Assembly (NCBI GenBank): GCA_042091495.1
Contig: JBELHJ010000004.1
Location: 1-64,000 of the forward strand
Length of the DNA: 64,000 nucleotides
DNA from: JBELHJ01 sp042091495
Lineage (GTDB): Bacteria > Bacteroidota > Bacteroidia > Flavobacteriales > Flavobacteriaceae
Reading direction: 5' to 3'
Position 1 is the stretch's first letter. Every line of letters begins with the position of its first letter. Shown in pieces: positions 26,454-35,639 of this stretch. Under the pieces are notes generated by a model. It was not told the DNA's origin. It did not search any database and was given only the letters and a program-made list of their open reading frames with translations. Made by a program: the position numbers and the translations under genes.

Positions 26454-27998
26454 ATGTCAGAACAATTTTCAATTCATAAAATATTTAATGATTTAGGTCT
26501 AGCCGATATCAATTCAGGAACTTCAGACAATATTAACTGGTATACTTCTGATGACACCATTCAATCAATTTCACCGGTTGATGGAAAACTCATTGCTTCT
26601 GTAACTGAAACAACTCATGCGCAATACGAAAAAGTTGTAGAAAAAGCGTCTGATGCGTTTCTAGTATGGAGAACTATTCCTGCTCCGCAACGTGGAGACA
26701 TAGTGCGACAATTTGGAGAAGAGTTACGTGCTTTAAAAGCACCTCTAGGACAGTTGGTTTCATATGAAATGGGTAAAAGTTACCAAGAAGGTTTAGGAGA
26801 GGTACAAGAAATGATTGATATCTGTGATTTTGCAGTGGGATTATCAAGACAACTTCATGGTTTTACAATGCATTCTGAACGTCCAAAGCACAGAATGTAT
26901 GAACAATATCATCCACTTGGAGTGGTAGGAATAATATCTGCTTTTAATTTTCCTGTAGCCGTTTGGTGTTGGAATACTGCTTTAGCTTGGATATGTGGTG
27001 ATGTAACCATTTGGAAGCCATCTGAGAAGACACCTTTGTGTGCTGTTGCTTGTCAAAAGATAGCTGAACGTGTTTTCAAGAAAAATAATTTACCAGCAGG
27101 AATATCATCTCTTATAAATGGAAATTACAAGGTTGGAGAATGGTTGACCCAAGACACACGTATCCCTTTAATTTCTGCAACAGGATCCTCGAGAATGGGT
27201 AAACTGGTTGCTGCAACTGTAGGTGCCAGATTAGGTAAATCCTTATTAGAGTTAGGTGGAAATAATGCTATAATAATTTCATCTGATGCAGATATTAAAA
27301 TGACTATAATTGGAGCTGTGTTTGGAGCTGTTGGGACATGTGGTCAGCGATGCACATCTACTAGAAGATTAATAATTCATGAATCTGTTTATGAACAAGT
27401 TAAAATAGCATTGGTAAAAGCATATAAACAACTTCAAATTGGAAACCCTTTGGATCAAGATAATCATGTTGGTCCATTAATTGATCAAGATGCGGTTAAA
27501 TCTTATTTGCATGCAATAGAAAATTTAAAAAGTGAAGGAGGTAACATTATTGTTCAAGGGGGTGTTATAGAAGGAAAAGGTTATGAGAGTGGTTGCTATG
27601 TTAAACCTGTTATAGCCGAAGCTAGTAATGACTTTTCTATTGTTCAAGAGGAAACTTTTGCTCCAATTTTATACCTAATAAAATATTCTGGAGATGTCAA
27701 CGAAGCAATAAATATTCAGAATAACGTAAAACAAGGATTAAGTTCAGCAATTATGACTACTAATTTAAGGGAAGCGGAATTGTTCTTATCTCATTCTGGA
27801 AGTGATTGCGGTATAGCTAATGTAAATATTGGAACCTCAGGTGCAGAAATTGGTGGTGCTTTTGGAGGAGAAAAAGAAACTGGAGGTGGAAGAGAATCCG
27901 GCTCAGATGCGTGGAAGGTTTATATGAGAAGACAAACCAATACAATAAATTATTCATTAGAATTGCCATTAGCTCAAGGGATTAAGTTCAATATTTAA
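26454..27998 (+). CDS. amaB: ALDH7-family aldehyde dehydrogenase (piperideine-6-carboxylate/aminoadipate semialdehyde type)
   Basis: NAD-dependent aldehyde dehydrogenase of the antiquitin (ALDH7) branch, which oxidises alpha-aminoadipate semialdehyde to aminoadipate in lysine breakdown. The 514-residue protein shows GIISAFNFPVAVW, the cofactor motif TGSSRMGK, the general base Glu in LELGGNNA, and the catalytic Cys300 in GTCGQRCTSTRR, the Cys motif typical of this branch. The C-terminal GGAFGGEKETGGGRESGSD also fits. It stands alone and overlaps the last 4 bases of the convergent AlbA_2 gene. The substrate is inferred from family; no other lysine-catabolic gene lies nearby. Confidence 0.87.
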   Translation: MSEQFSIHKIFNDLGLADINSGTSDNINWYTSDDTIQSISPVDGKLIASVTETTHAQYEKVVEKASDAFLVWRTIPAPQRGDIVRQFGEELRALKAPLGQLVSYEMGKSYQEGLGEVQEMIDICDFAVGLSRQLHGFTMHSERPKHRMYEQYHPLGVVGIISAFNFPVAVWCWNTALAWICGDVTIWKPSEKTPLCAVACQKIAERVFKKNNLPAGISSLINGNYKVGEWLTQDTRIPLISATGSSRMGKLVAATVGARLGKSLLELGGNNAIIISSDADIKMTIIGAVFGAVGTCGQRCTSTRRLIIHESVYEQVKIALVKAYKQLQIGNPLDQDNHVGPLIDQDAVKSYLHAIENLKSEGGNIIVQGGVIEGKGYESGCYVKPVIAEASNDFSIVQEETFAPILYLIKYSGDVNEAINIQNNVKQGLSSAIMTTNLREAELFLSHSGSDCGIANVNIGTSGAEIGGAFGGEKETGGGRESGSDAWKVYMRRQTNTINYSLELPLAQGIKFNI

Positions 27999-29134
27999 TT
28001 GTATTTAATTTTTCTTAGAATTCGCATAGCCTCTTTAAAATTAATATAGCTTTCTATATTGTTTTTTTTAAGGAGGTTTTTTGCTTTTTGCAGTTTAATA
28101 ATGGCGTCATCAAATTGATTCAAATAGCAAATTAAAAATGTTGCTGGAAGATTGATTAGGTCATAGATTTCTCTTCCAGTTAAGGGAATCTCCTTTAATA
28201 ATTTATTTATTAAAGAGTTATTGGAATTATAAATATGATGAAGTGTTTTTTTATCATATTGTGGGGGGCTAAAAATCAACTTTGAGCTAATTGAATAATT
28301 GGCATTATCAGAGAATTTTATAATAGTTTCTTCAAATGGATAATGTTGAAAAGACTCTTGCAAACCTAGTTTAACATATTCTTTTATTATAAAAGAGTCA
28401 TGGTTGTGGCTTATAGATACCCGATCTAGATTCGAATAAAATAATCTTACTCGCTCATTAATGAGCTCAATGTCTACTCTAGTGGTGAAAGTTTCATTAT
28501 TTATTATTTTTTGTTCCCCAGACCAGCATAGCACAAAATACTCTTTGAAAACAATGTATTGAGGATTAAAGTTGGACTTAGTTTTCATAAAATCTAAAAC
28601 GCCAGATAATGTATACTCAATATTGTTTTTAGCATGATTTTCAATCTCTTGTACAATCTTAGAATTGGTATTCTTAATTTCAATATCAAAATTCTGAGGC
28701 ATACTCATACTCCCTTTTCTCATAAACACTGCACCTCCGTAATATTTCCAAATGTTTTTTCTTAAGGAAGTTATAGAGAAATCTTTTTTGGGTCTTATGG
28801 TTACCAATCCTACGACTTTATATTCTGGAAGATGAGGGAATGGAATATTTTCATATTGAACAATTGGAGGGTTAGATAAATAGGCGTTTATTAAATTTTG
28901 AATTTTACTATCATCAAAAAAGTCTACACCTGTAATTTTATTGTCTTCATCTTGAACACCAATTACGATATAAGAATTGTTAGACGGGTTACTATTAGAT
29001 AATGCACAAATGTGTTTAAGTAGTTTTGCTTTACCTTCTTTGTGGCTAATATTAACTTTTCTCTTCTTATCATAGAAACTGTTCTCATCATTGTGAGCCA
29101 GAAGGTTTTTAATAAGAAGTCTTTTGTTAATCAT
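27995..29134 (-). CDS. AlbA_2-domain (Schlafen-like) putative DNA-binding protein
   Basis: A 379-residue soluble protein. The N-terminal 150 residues fit the AlbA_2 domain seen in many proteins labelled ATP-binding: an ENSFYDKKRKV segment, then SNSNPSNNSYIVIGVQDEDNKITGVD and a YGGAVFMRKGS strand. The remaining 230 residues have helical and beta segments without motifs I know. The domain is linked with transcription regulators and with some defence genes, but nothing nearby supports a defence role. It has no operon partner, and its stop overlaps that of the ALDH7 gene by 4 bases. Confidence 0.78.
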   Translation of the reverse strand: MINKRLLIKNLLAHNDENSFYDKKRKVNISHKEGKAKLLKHICALSNSNPSNNSYIVIGVQDEDNKITGVDFFDDSKIQNLINAYLSNPPIVQYENIPFPHLPEYKVVGLVTIRPKKDFSITSLRKNIWKYYGGAVFMRKGSMSMPQNFDIEIKNTNSKIVQEIENHAKNNIEYTLSGVLDFMKTKSNFNPQYIVFKEYFVLCWSGEQKIINNETFTTRVDIELINERVRLFYSNLDRVSISHNHDSFIIKEYVKLGLQESFQHYPFEETIIKFSDNANYSISSKLIFSPPQYDKKTLHHIYNSNNSLINKLLKEIPLTGREIYDLINLPATFLICYLNQFDDAIIKLQKAKNLLKKNNIESYINFKEAMRILRKIKYN

Positions 29135-29211
29135 TTATAGTTAAGTGAATTATAATTTTATACACCTAACTAAAATAAAAAACTCTTTTCAAAGCGAAGA
29201 ATCCTTTCGAT

Positions 29212-31035
29212 TTAAAGTAAGTTGGCTTTAATTTTTGTCCAGATTTTCACTAAGATAACTCCAGATATAATTGCTGTAATTGTTAATCCTAGCGCATAAT
29301 TATAATCTCCGTAAATCCAATATCCTGTTGCAAACATGGTGGAATATATGAGTATTAGAGATGTTATAATAGCAAGTATACCATTTGGAACACTCCAAGG
29401 AGTGGTGTCTTCAATAAGGTTTATATTTTTATTTTTAGCTTGATTGATTACTGTTTTCCATCCAGGACCACCTGGTTGTATTTTTTTATAAAATGAAAAT
29501 AATGTATTCTCACTTTCAGGTTTTGTAATATAAGTCACTACAAGCCATACAATTGTAGATAAACCAACAATGATTGGAAATTTTAAGTAAGACGGAAAAA
29601 AACCAGAGTTAATTGGGTCTAAAGTATTGTAAAATAAAGAGCTTCCCCGTGTGCTACTAAAAATTATTGATATTATACCTGAAGCTACCATAGCTGATAT
29701 CTCACTCCACGCATTAATTCGCCACCAAAACCAACGTAAAATAAATATTAATCCAGTTCCAGCTCCAAACATTAAAATAAACTTAAATAGCTGTAGCGCA
29801 TTATTAAGATATAGTGCAAGAATAGAACTTAAAACCATTAAAATAACAGTTGCAATACGTCCAACTCCAACTAAGGTTTTCTCACTTGCATTAGGATTTA
29901 CTTGTTGTTTATAAAAATCATTAACAACGTATGATGCTCCCCAATTTAGATGTGTTGATATTGTAGACATATAGGCCGCAATTAAAGAAGCTAAAACGAG
30001 ACCTAACAACCCATTTGGCAACTTGGTTAGCATGGCTGAATAGGCTAAGTCATCACCAAGTTTATCTGTTGGAATATGAGGAAAAGCGTCATGTAAACTT
30101 TCAATATTTGGAAAAACTATCAGTGATGATAATGCAACTAAAATCCATGGCCAAGGGCGTAATGCATAATGCATAATATTAAAGAAAAATGTAGCACTAA
30201 TGGCGTGATTTTCATTTTTTGCCGCTAACATCCTCTGTGCAATATATCCTCCTCCACCGGGTTCCGCTCCGGGGAACCAAGAACTCCACCACTGAATAGC
30301 TAATGGGATAACAAGTAATGTGATTAAAGCTTCTTTGTCAGAAAAATCAGGTAGGATATTGATTTTATCAATAACATTAGTGTGGTTTACCAGGTTATTT
30401 ATACCACCAACTTGAGGAAGCGTAACACAATAGTAAGCGGCTCCAATAGCGCCACCCATGGCAACAAAAAACAAAAGAAAATCTGTGTAGACTACGCCTC
30501 TAAAACCTCCAATTGCACTAAAAATGACGGTAACTAAGCTCGCACTTAAAACCGTTTGCCAGGGTTGAAGATTTAACATGACACCGCCAATTTTAATTGC
30601 AGCAAGCGTAACTCCTGCCATGGCCAAAACATTAAAAATTACACCAAGATAAATGGATCTAAACCCCCTCAAAAAGCGGCCTGGTTTTCCACCATATCTA
30701 ATTTCATAAAATTCAATATCAGTATTTACATTAGATTTTCTCCATAATTTTGCATAAACAAATACGGTTAATAATCCCGTGATTAGAAATGCCCACCATT
30801 CCCAATTGCCCGAGACACCATTAACTCTTACTACATTAGTTACAAAATTTGGTGTATCTGTTGAGAATGTTGTTGCAACCATGGAAAGTCCAAGTAACCA
30901 CCAAGGCATACTCCTTCCAGAAAGAAAAAATTCTGAAGTGTCTTTGCCTGCTTTTTTGGAAACTACTATGCCTATTACTAGTACAGCTATAAAAAATACG
31001 CTAATTAGAGTGTAGTCTATAAAATTTAATTCCAT
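29212..31035 (-). CDS. Sodium:solute symporter (SSS family)
   Basis: Sodium-coupled transporter of the SSS family, 607 residues with about 13-15 membrane segments. The N-terminus has the family's FFLSGRSMPWWLLGLSM motif around residues 36-52 followed by STDTPNFV; an FRGVVYTDFLLFF segment lies near 180 and SALITAYMST-like (SLIAAYMSTISTHLNWG) near 350, which holds the second sodium site. It directly follows a truncated response-regulator gene and lies next to a nagB remnant, hinting that it once belonged to an amino-sugar locus; the substrate itself cannot be read from sequence. Confidence 0.88.
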   Translation of the reverse strand: MELNFIDYTLISVFFIAVLVIGIVVSKKAGKDTSEFFLSGRSMPWWLLGLSMVATTFSTDTPNFVTNVVRVNGVSGNWEWWAFLITGLLTVFVYAKLWRKSNVNTDIEFYEIRYGGKPGRFLRGFRSIYLGVIFNVLAMAGVTLAAIKIGGVMLNLQPWQTVLSASLVTVIFSAIGGFRGVVYTDFLLFFVAMGGAIGAAYYCVTLPQVGGINNLVNHTNVIDKINILPDFSDKEALITLLVIPLAIQWWSSWFPGAEPGGGGYIAQRMLAAKNENHAISATFFFNIMHYALRPWPWILVALSSLIVFPNIESLHDAFPHIPTDKLGDDLAYSAMLTKLPNGLLGLVLASLIAAYMSTISTHLNWGASYVVNDFYKQQVNPNASEKTLVGVGRIATVILMVLSSILALYLNNALQLFKFILMFGAGTGLIFILRWFWWRINAWSEISAMVASGIISIIFSSTRGSSLFYNTLDPINSGFFPSYLKFPIIVGLSTIVWLVVTYITKPESENTLFSFYKKIQPGGPGWKTVINQAKNKNINLIEDTTPWSVPNGILAIITSLILIYSTMFATGYWIYGDYNYALGLTITAIISGVILVKIWTKIKANLL

Positions 31036-31038
31036 GGA

Positions 31039-31296
31039 TTAATTTTGAAAAGTATTTATAAGTATTTGAGATTTGACAGTTTTGATATAGTTTCTTCCAA
31101 TAGGGATTTTGAAGTCATTAATTTCAATCATATTTCCGTTTAAAACGTCCACATTATGACCGTTTATAAATTGTGAAGCGTCAATGGCTTTATTAAAAGC
31201 ACCTACAATCTCAATATTATCAAAATGAGAAATCAGATTTTTTAGATGAATCACTGTACTCTGGTCATTATCTAGGATGACTTCTTTAATTTTCAT
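31039..31296 (-). pseudogene. Internally deleted LytTR-type response regulator
   Basis: An 85-residue frame that joins two distant parts of a LytTR response regulator. Residues 1-50 follow a receiver domain: strand VILDNDQ (acidic pocket), helix to SHFD, strand NIEIVGAF, helix AIDASQFI and the start of strand 3 (VDVL), where the phospho-acceptor Asp would come next but is missing. Residues 52-85 follow the end of a LytTR DNA-binding domain (LNGNMIEI, KIPIGRNYIK). About 150 residues in between, including the rest of the receiver and most of the DNA-binding domain, are absent with the frame preserved. It should be unable to be phosphorylated or to bind DNA normally. It lies 3 bases before the symporter gene, so it may persist as a leader for it. 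Confidence 0.75.
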
Positions 31297-31500
31297 GTGG
31301 TTAAATTGATTATTTGGGGGGAATTTCCGCGAAATTTATAAAACTTTCTAATCATTTAACGCTTTTTCGTCCTTTTTAAATCTAAAATTAATCATTACAA
31401 AAATTTATTGTTGTTTGTAGATTAATAATAGCCGTTAGTATAATAATTTTTTATTGAACGTGGGTTAGATATAGTTTTGAAGAAATTCTTAATCTAAATT

Positions 31501-31941
31501 ATGGAACTTGTAGAGCACACAATTGTTTCAAACTTAATAGAGGAAATTAGACCGCATATGATTTTTGCAGCTGGAGATTTAGCTGACCCATATGGAACTC
31601 ACAAACAATGTTTAATTTCAATTATCACAGCAATTGATTTTCTAAAAAAGAAACCATTCATGAATGATTGTTGGGTTTGGCTATATAGAGGGGCATGGCA
31701 TGAATGGGATACACATGATATTGATATGGCGGTACCAATGAGTCCTGATCAAGTTATTAGAAAACGAAAAGCTATTTTTTATCACCAGACTCAAAAAGAT
31801 GATGTTATGTTTCAAGGAGATGACTCAAGAGAGTTTTGGGTAAGGGCAGAAGAAAGAAATAGAAGTACTGCAATTAAGTACAATGATCTTGGATTAACAG
31901 AATATGCTGCAATAGAAGGATTTAAAAGATTTTTCTTTTAA
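31501..31941 (+). pseudogene. C-terminal remnant of long-form NagB (glucosamine-6-phosphate deaminase)
   Basis: A 146-residue frame that closely resembles the last quarter of the roughly 640-residue Bacteroidota NagB, which carries a PIG-L deacetylase-like domain after the deaminase. Recognisable blocks are IFAAGDLADPYGTHKQC, CWVWLYRGAWHEWD, IDMAVPMSPDQV and MFQGDDSREFWVRAE. The deaminase domain and the catalytic HPDDD motif of the PIG-L part are missing, and an in-frame TAA lies just 3 bases before the ATG. The frame itself is intact, so the loss is recent or the fragment is retained. It is divergent from the truncated regulator and the symporter. Confidence 0.82.
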
Positions 31942-32042
31942 TCTTTATTTTCTTGATATTTAGCACTTTTTTAAGATGATTACATTTTGACAACTTTAAA
32001 ATTAACCTATTGTTAACAGATTTTTCTTAAAAAAAAGGACAA

Positions 32043-32074
32043 TTTGCATTGCTCAAATGAGCTTGTTATATTCG
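32043..32074 (+). promoter_or_regulatory. Promoter of the moxR-bat operon (TTTG-N20-TATATTCG)
   Basis: TTTG at 32043-32046 and TATATTCG at 32067-32074 are separated by 20 bases; only one base differs from the TAnnTTTG consensus. It lies 22 bases before the moxR ATG. Confidence 0.55.
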
Positions 32075-32096
32075 ACATTTTAAAATTTATTACCAA

Positions 32097-33098
32097 ATGG
32101 AAGAAACTGTTTCTGTAGATATAAAATCAATTAACGAAAAAGTAGAAAAAGATAGTGCTTTTGTGGATTTATTAACCATGGAGATGAACAAGGTAATAGT
32201 TGGCCAAAAGCACATGGTGGAACGACTGCTAATAGGCTTACTCGGAAGAGGTCATATTTTACTTGAAGGGGTTCCTGGTCTTGCAAAAACTTTAGCAATT
32301 AATACGCTTTCGAAAGCTGTTTCTGGATCTTTCAGTAGAATTCAATTTACTCCAGATCTTTTACCTGCCGATGTTGTGGGAACTTTAATTTACAATATCA
32401 AAGAGAATGATTTTTCAATCAAAAAGGGTCCAATATTTGCCAATTTTGTTTTAGCCGATGAAATTAACAGAGCCCCCGCTAAAGTACAGTCGGCTCTTTT
32501 GGAGGCTATGCAAGAAAAACAAGTAACAATTGGCGATGAAACTTTTATACTTGACAAACCTTTCTTGGTTATGGCTACTCAAAACCCAGTTGAACAAGAA
32601 GGAACTTATCCTCTGCCAGAAGCTCAAGTGGACAGATTTATGTTAAAAACAGTTATTGACTATCCAAAATTAGAAGAAGAACAGTTGGTAGTTCGTGCCA
32701 ATTTAAAAGGTTCTTTTGAACAGGTCAATCCAGTTGTTTCAGTAGAAGAAATTCTAAAAGCTCAGGAATCAGTTCGTTCTGTTTACATGGATGAAAAAAT
32801 TGAAAAATACATCCTTGATATTATCTTTGCAACGCGTTATCCTGAGCGTTACAAATTATCAGATCTAAAACCTTTAATTTCTTTTGGTGCTTCACCAAGG
32901 GGAAGTATAAACCTTGCTACTGCAGCAAAATGCTATGCTTTTATAAAACGAAGAGGCTACGTTATTCCTGAAGACGTTAGAGCGGTGGTTCTAGATGTGC
33001 TTAGACATAGAATAGGAATTACATACGAAGCTGAAGCTGAAAATATTACCTCTGAAGATATTATTCACAAAATTATCAATGTAGTTGAGGTCCCTTAA
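32097..33098 (+). CDS. moxR: MoxR-family AAA+ ATPase
   Basis: AAA+ ATPase of the MoxR group, thought to act as a chaperone for VWA-domain proteins encoded beside it. The 333-residue protein has Walker A GVPGLAKT near residues 60-67, Walker B with LADEINRAP near 121-129, the MATQNPVEQEGTYPLPEAQ sensor region and the arginine-containing FGASPRGS segment. It heads the bat operon and has its own promoter; 38 bases separate it from the DUF58 gene. Confidence 0.94.
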   Translation: MEETVSVDIKSINEKVEKDSAFVDLLTMEMNKVIVGQKHMVERLLIGLLGRGHILLEGVPGLAKTLAINTLSKAVSGSFSRIQFTPDLLPADVVGTLIYNIKENDFSIKKGPIFANFVLADEINRAPAKVQSALLEAMQEKQVTIGDETFILDKPFLVMATQNPVEQEGTYPLPEAQVDRFMLKTVIDYPKLEEEQLVVRANLKGSFEQVNPVVSVEEILKAQESVRSVYMDEKIEKYILDIIFATRYPERYKLSDLKPLISFGASPRGSINLATAAKCYAFIKRRGYVIPEDVRAVVLDVLRHRIGITYEAEAENITSEDIIHKIINVVEVP

Positions 33099-33136
33099 AA
33101 TTAATAATGTTGTTGCCGTTAATTGAATAATTTGTC

Positions 33137-34003
33137 ATGGATACTAAAGCATTATTAAAAAAGGTACGGAAAATAGAAATCAAAACTAGACGACTTTCGG
33201 ATCATATTTTTGGAGGTGAATACCATTCCACTTTTAAAGGAAAGGGAATGACTTTCTCTGAAGTTAGACAGTACCAGTTTGGAGATGATGTACGAAACAT
33301 AGACTGGAATGTCACCGCAAGATATAACGAGCCTTTTATTAAAGTTTTTGAAGAGGAGCGCGAATTAACGATGATGTTGATGGTTGATATTTCTGGATCC
33401 CAATGGTTTGGAACTTCTCAGGCATTTAAAAGAGAAATTCTTACGGAGATTGCTGCTACCTTGGCTTTTTCGGCAACTCAAAATAATGATAAAATAGGTT
33501 TAATCTTATTTACAAGTGAAGTAGAGCTTTTTATACCACCCAAAAAAGGGCGCTCCCATGTATTAAGAATTATACGTGAATTGTTAGAATTTAAACCCTC
33601 TAATAAATCAACAAACATTGCAGAAGCATTAAAGTTTTTATCTAATGTTATTAAAAAGAAAGCTATAGTTTTTGTGTTGTCTGATTATATGGATGAGGGG
33701 TATGGAAACACATTAAAAATATTAGCTGGGAAACATGATATCACTGGTATTAGGGTTTATGACAATAAGGAATCTTCAATACCTAATCTTGGTTTAGTTC
33801 ACATGCGAGATGAGGAGTCTGGTGAGTTAGTTGTTATTGACACATCATCCAAAAACGTTAGAAAGGGTTATTCAAATTATTATAATACCTCAGTAAATTA
33901 TTTCAAAGAAGTTTTTACCAAGTCAGGAGCTGGTACTATAGATTGTAGCGTAGAAGAGAGTTACGTAAAAAAATTACTAGGTTATTTTAAAAGGAGAGCA
34001 TAA
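33137..34003 (+). CDS. DUF58 domain protein of the bat operon
   Basis: A 288-residue soluble protein with the DUF58 core (GEYHSTFKGKGMTFSEVRQYQFGDDVRNIDW near residues 27-57) and a VWA-like fold with the metal-site motif DISGS at about 88-92. DUF58 proteins regularly follow moxR and are presumed partners or targets of the MoxR ATPase. Here it lies between moxR and the membrane components of the operon. No catalytic function is known for the family. Confidence 0.92.
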   Translation: MDTKALLKKVRKIEIKTRRLSDHIFGGEYHSTFKGKGMTFSEVRQYQFGDDVRNIDWNVTARYNEPFIKVFEEERELTMMLMVDISGSQWFGTSQAFKREILTEIAATLAFSATQNNDKIGLILFTSEVELFIPPKKGRSHVLRIIRELLEFKPSNKSTNIAEALKFLSNVIKKKAIVFVLSDYMDEGYGNTLKILAGKHDITGIRVYDNKESSIPNLGLVHMRDEESGELVVIDTSSKNVRKGYSNYYNTSVNYFKEVFTKSGAGTIDCSVEESYVKKLLGYFKRRA

Positions 34004-34022
34004 ATATAGTATGATTGATGAT

Positions 34023-35639
34023 ATGAGTTATAGAAGGATTTTAATATCAATTGCTTTATTGATGATAGTAAGTTTTGAGACTAATGCTCAAATTACTATT
34101 ACTCCTGATACAACCTCTATAATGATTGGGGACCAGATTAAGCTTGAAATCAAAGTTGAAACAGATAGTACTAATAATGTAATTTTTCCGCAAGGCCAAA
34201 CTTTTTCTCCATTAGAGTTAGTTGAGGTCAATGATACAGATACACTTTTCAATAAAGAAAAAGTTACTTATACCAAGATTTATAATGTTACTCAATTTGA
34301 CTCTGGTTTTTACACCCTCCCCAAGCAAAAAATAATAATTGGAGATCAAATTATCTTTACAGATTCTCTTAAAACTGAATTTAGAGGTGTTAAAGTAGAT
34401 ACAACAAAGCAAAAGCTCTTTAATATTAAGCCTAAAAATAAGGTGAGTAAGTCTTACCCAAAATTAATTAGAAACATTTTAATATTGATTATATTATTGA
34501 TTGTTTCAGGATTAATATTTTACTTTTTTGTCTTAAGGAAGAAGCCTTTAACACAAGAAGAGAAAATGGCATTACTACCCTCATACGAAAGAGCTAAACT
34601 TGCTATAAAATCTATAAATGAAAAGGAATATATAAAGTCTCAAAACATCAAAGGATTTTATTCTGATTTAACATATGCTCTTAAAAAATATGTAGACGAA
34701 AAAGTTTTTCCAAGTGCATTAGAATGCACAACAGACGAGTTTATTTTAAAATTAAATGCGACTATAAATTCAGGTAAAATTGGAATTTCAAAATCATCAA
34801 TATCATCTATTGAGACAGTTTTAAAACGAGCAGATTTAGTCAAGTTTGCAAAGTCAATACCAGACCACAATACCCTAGAAGGAGATAGGCTAAGTTTTGA
34901 TGAAAAAATAGACGAAATTAAAAACGGTTTACCAGAACCTTCAGAAGAAGAGAAATTAAGAAATCTTGAATACAAGAAGCTACAAGAGAAAAAACGATTA
35001 AAAGAATTAAGATATAAAGTTGCAGCTGGAATTCTCGCTTTTTTGGTTACGTTATTTTTGTTTTTTGGTTTTACAAATGGTTTTAAATTAACTATTGATA
35101 AAATTTTTCAAAACAAGTCTTTAAAGCAACTTAATAAAGAATGGGTTTATAGTGAATATGGTGTGCCTTCAATTCAAATTTCAACGCCTAATGTTTTAAT
35201 CAGAGATAATAATGATTTAGTAGATTCATTAAAGGGTAAAGTACAAGTCTCAAGTTTTAAATTTGGCAAATTAAATAGCTCTTACAGTGTTAAATTATCT
35301 ACAAAAATGCTTCCTAAATCTAAAGGTAAAGCAGAGGAAGTAGATCTTATTCAAACTGCTGAAAATGTAATTCAATCTTACGAAAACAATGGTGGAAGAG
35401 ATATCATTTTAAAACAAGAACAGTTTATTACGCCAAATGCTGCAGAAGGTTTAAAAACTTTTGGAACTATGAATGTTCCTGATGGTCAAGATTTGGTTTT
35501 TATTCATTACGTTTTACTTCAGTTTACCGCTGACAATCTTTTGCAACAAATAGAACTCACTTACAGAGATGATGATTCTTATGCCAATGAGATTATAGAC
35601 AAAATAATAGAGACAATAGAACTTAAAAAAGATGAATAA
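34023..35639 (+). CDS. Membrane protein of the bat operon, BatD-like N-terminus
   Basis: A 538-residue protein with a signal peptide (ending TNAQ), an exported Ig-like region at about 20-120 (ITPDTTSIMIGDQIKLEI, PQGQTFSPLELVE), a membrane segment near 145-168, a cytoplasmic helical segment with YSDLTYALKKYVDEK near 215-230, a basic coiled-coil stretch and a second membrane segment near 335-355, then a long C-terminal part. The first half resembles shorter proteins found at this place in flavobacterial bat operons; the C-terminal 180 residues are unknown to me. The ATG at 34023 is favoured over 34011 for the signal peptide. Its stop overlaps the batA start by 1 base. Confidence 0.82.
   Translation: MSYRRILISIALLMIVSFETNAQITITPDTTSIMIGDQIKLEIKVETDSTNNVIFPQGQTFSPLELVEVNDTDTLFNKEKVTYTKIYNVTQFDSGFYTLPKQKIIIGDQIIFTDSLKTEFRGVKVDTTKQKLFNIKPKNKVSKSYPKLIRNILILIILLIVSGLIFYFFVLRKKPLTQEEKMALLPSYERAKLAIKSINEKEYIKSQNIKGFYSDLTYALKKYVDEKVFPSALECTTDEFILKLNATINSGKIGISKSSISSIETVLKRADLVKFAKSIPDHNTLEGDRLSFDEKIDEIKNGLPEPSEEEKLRNLEYKKLQEKKRLKELRYKVAAGILAFLVTLFLFFGFTNGFKLTIDKIFQNKSLKQLNKEWVYSEYGVPSIQISTPNVLIRDNNDLVDSLKGKVQVSSFKFGKLNSSYSVKLSTKMLPKSKGKAEEVDLIQTAENVIQSYENNGGRDIILKQEQFITPNAAEGLKTFGTMNVPDGQDLVFIHYVLLQFTADNLLQQIELTYRDDDSYANEIIDKIIETIELKKDE

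Noticed and set aside
27995..29134. Part of a defence island because of the Schlafen-like AlbA_2 domain
   Set aside because: The neighbours are metabolic and transport genes; no nuclease, restriction, toxin or phage gene accompanies it.
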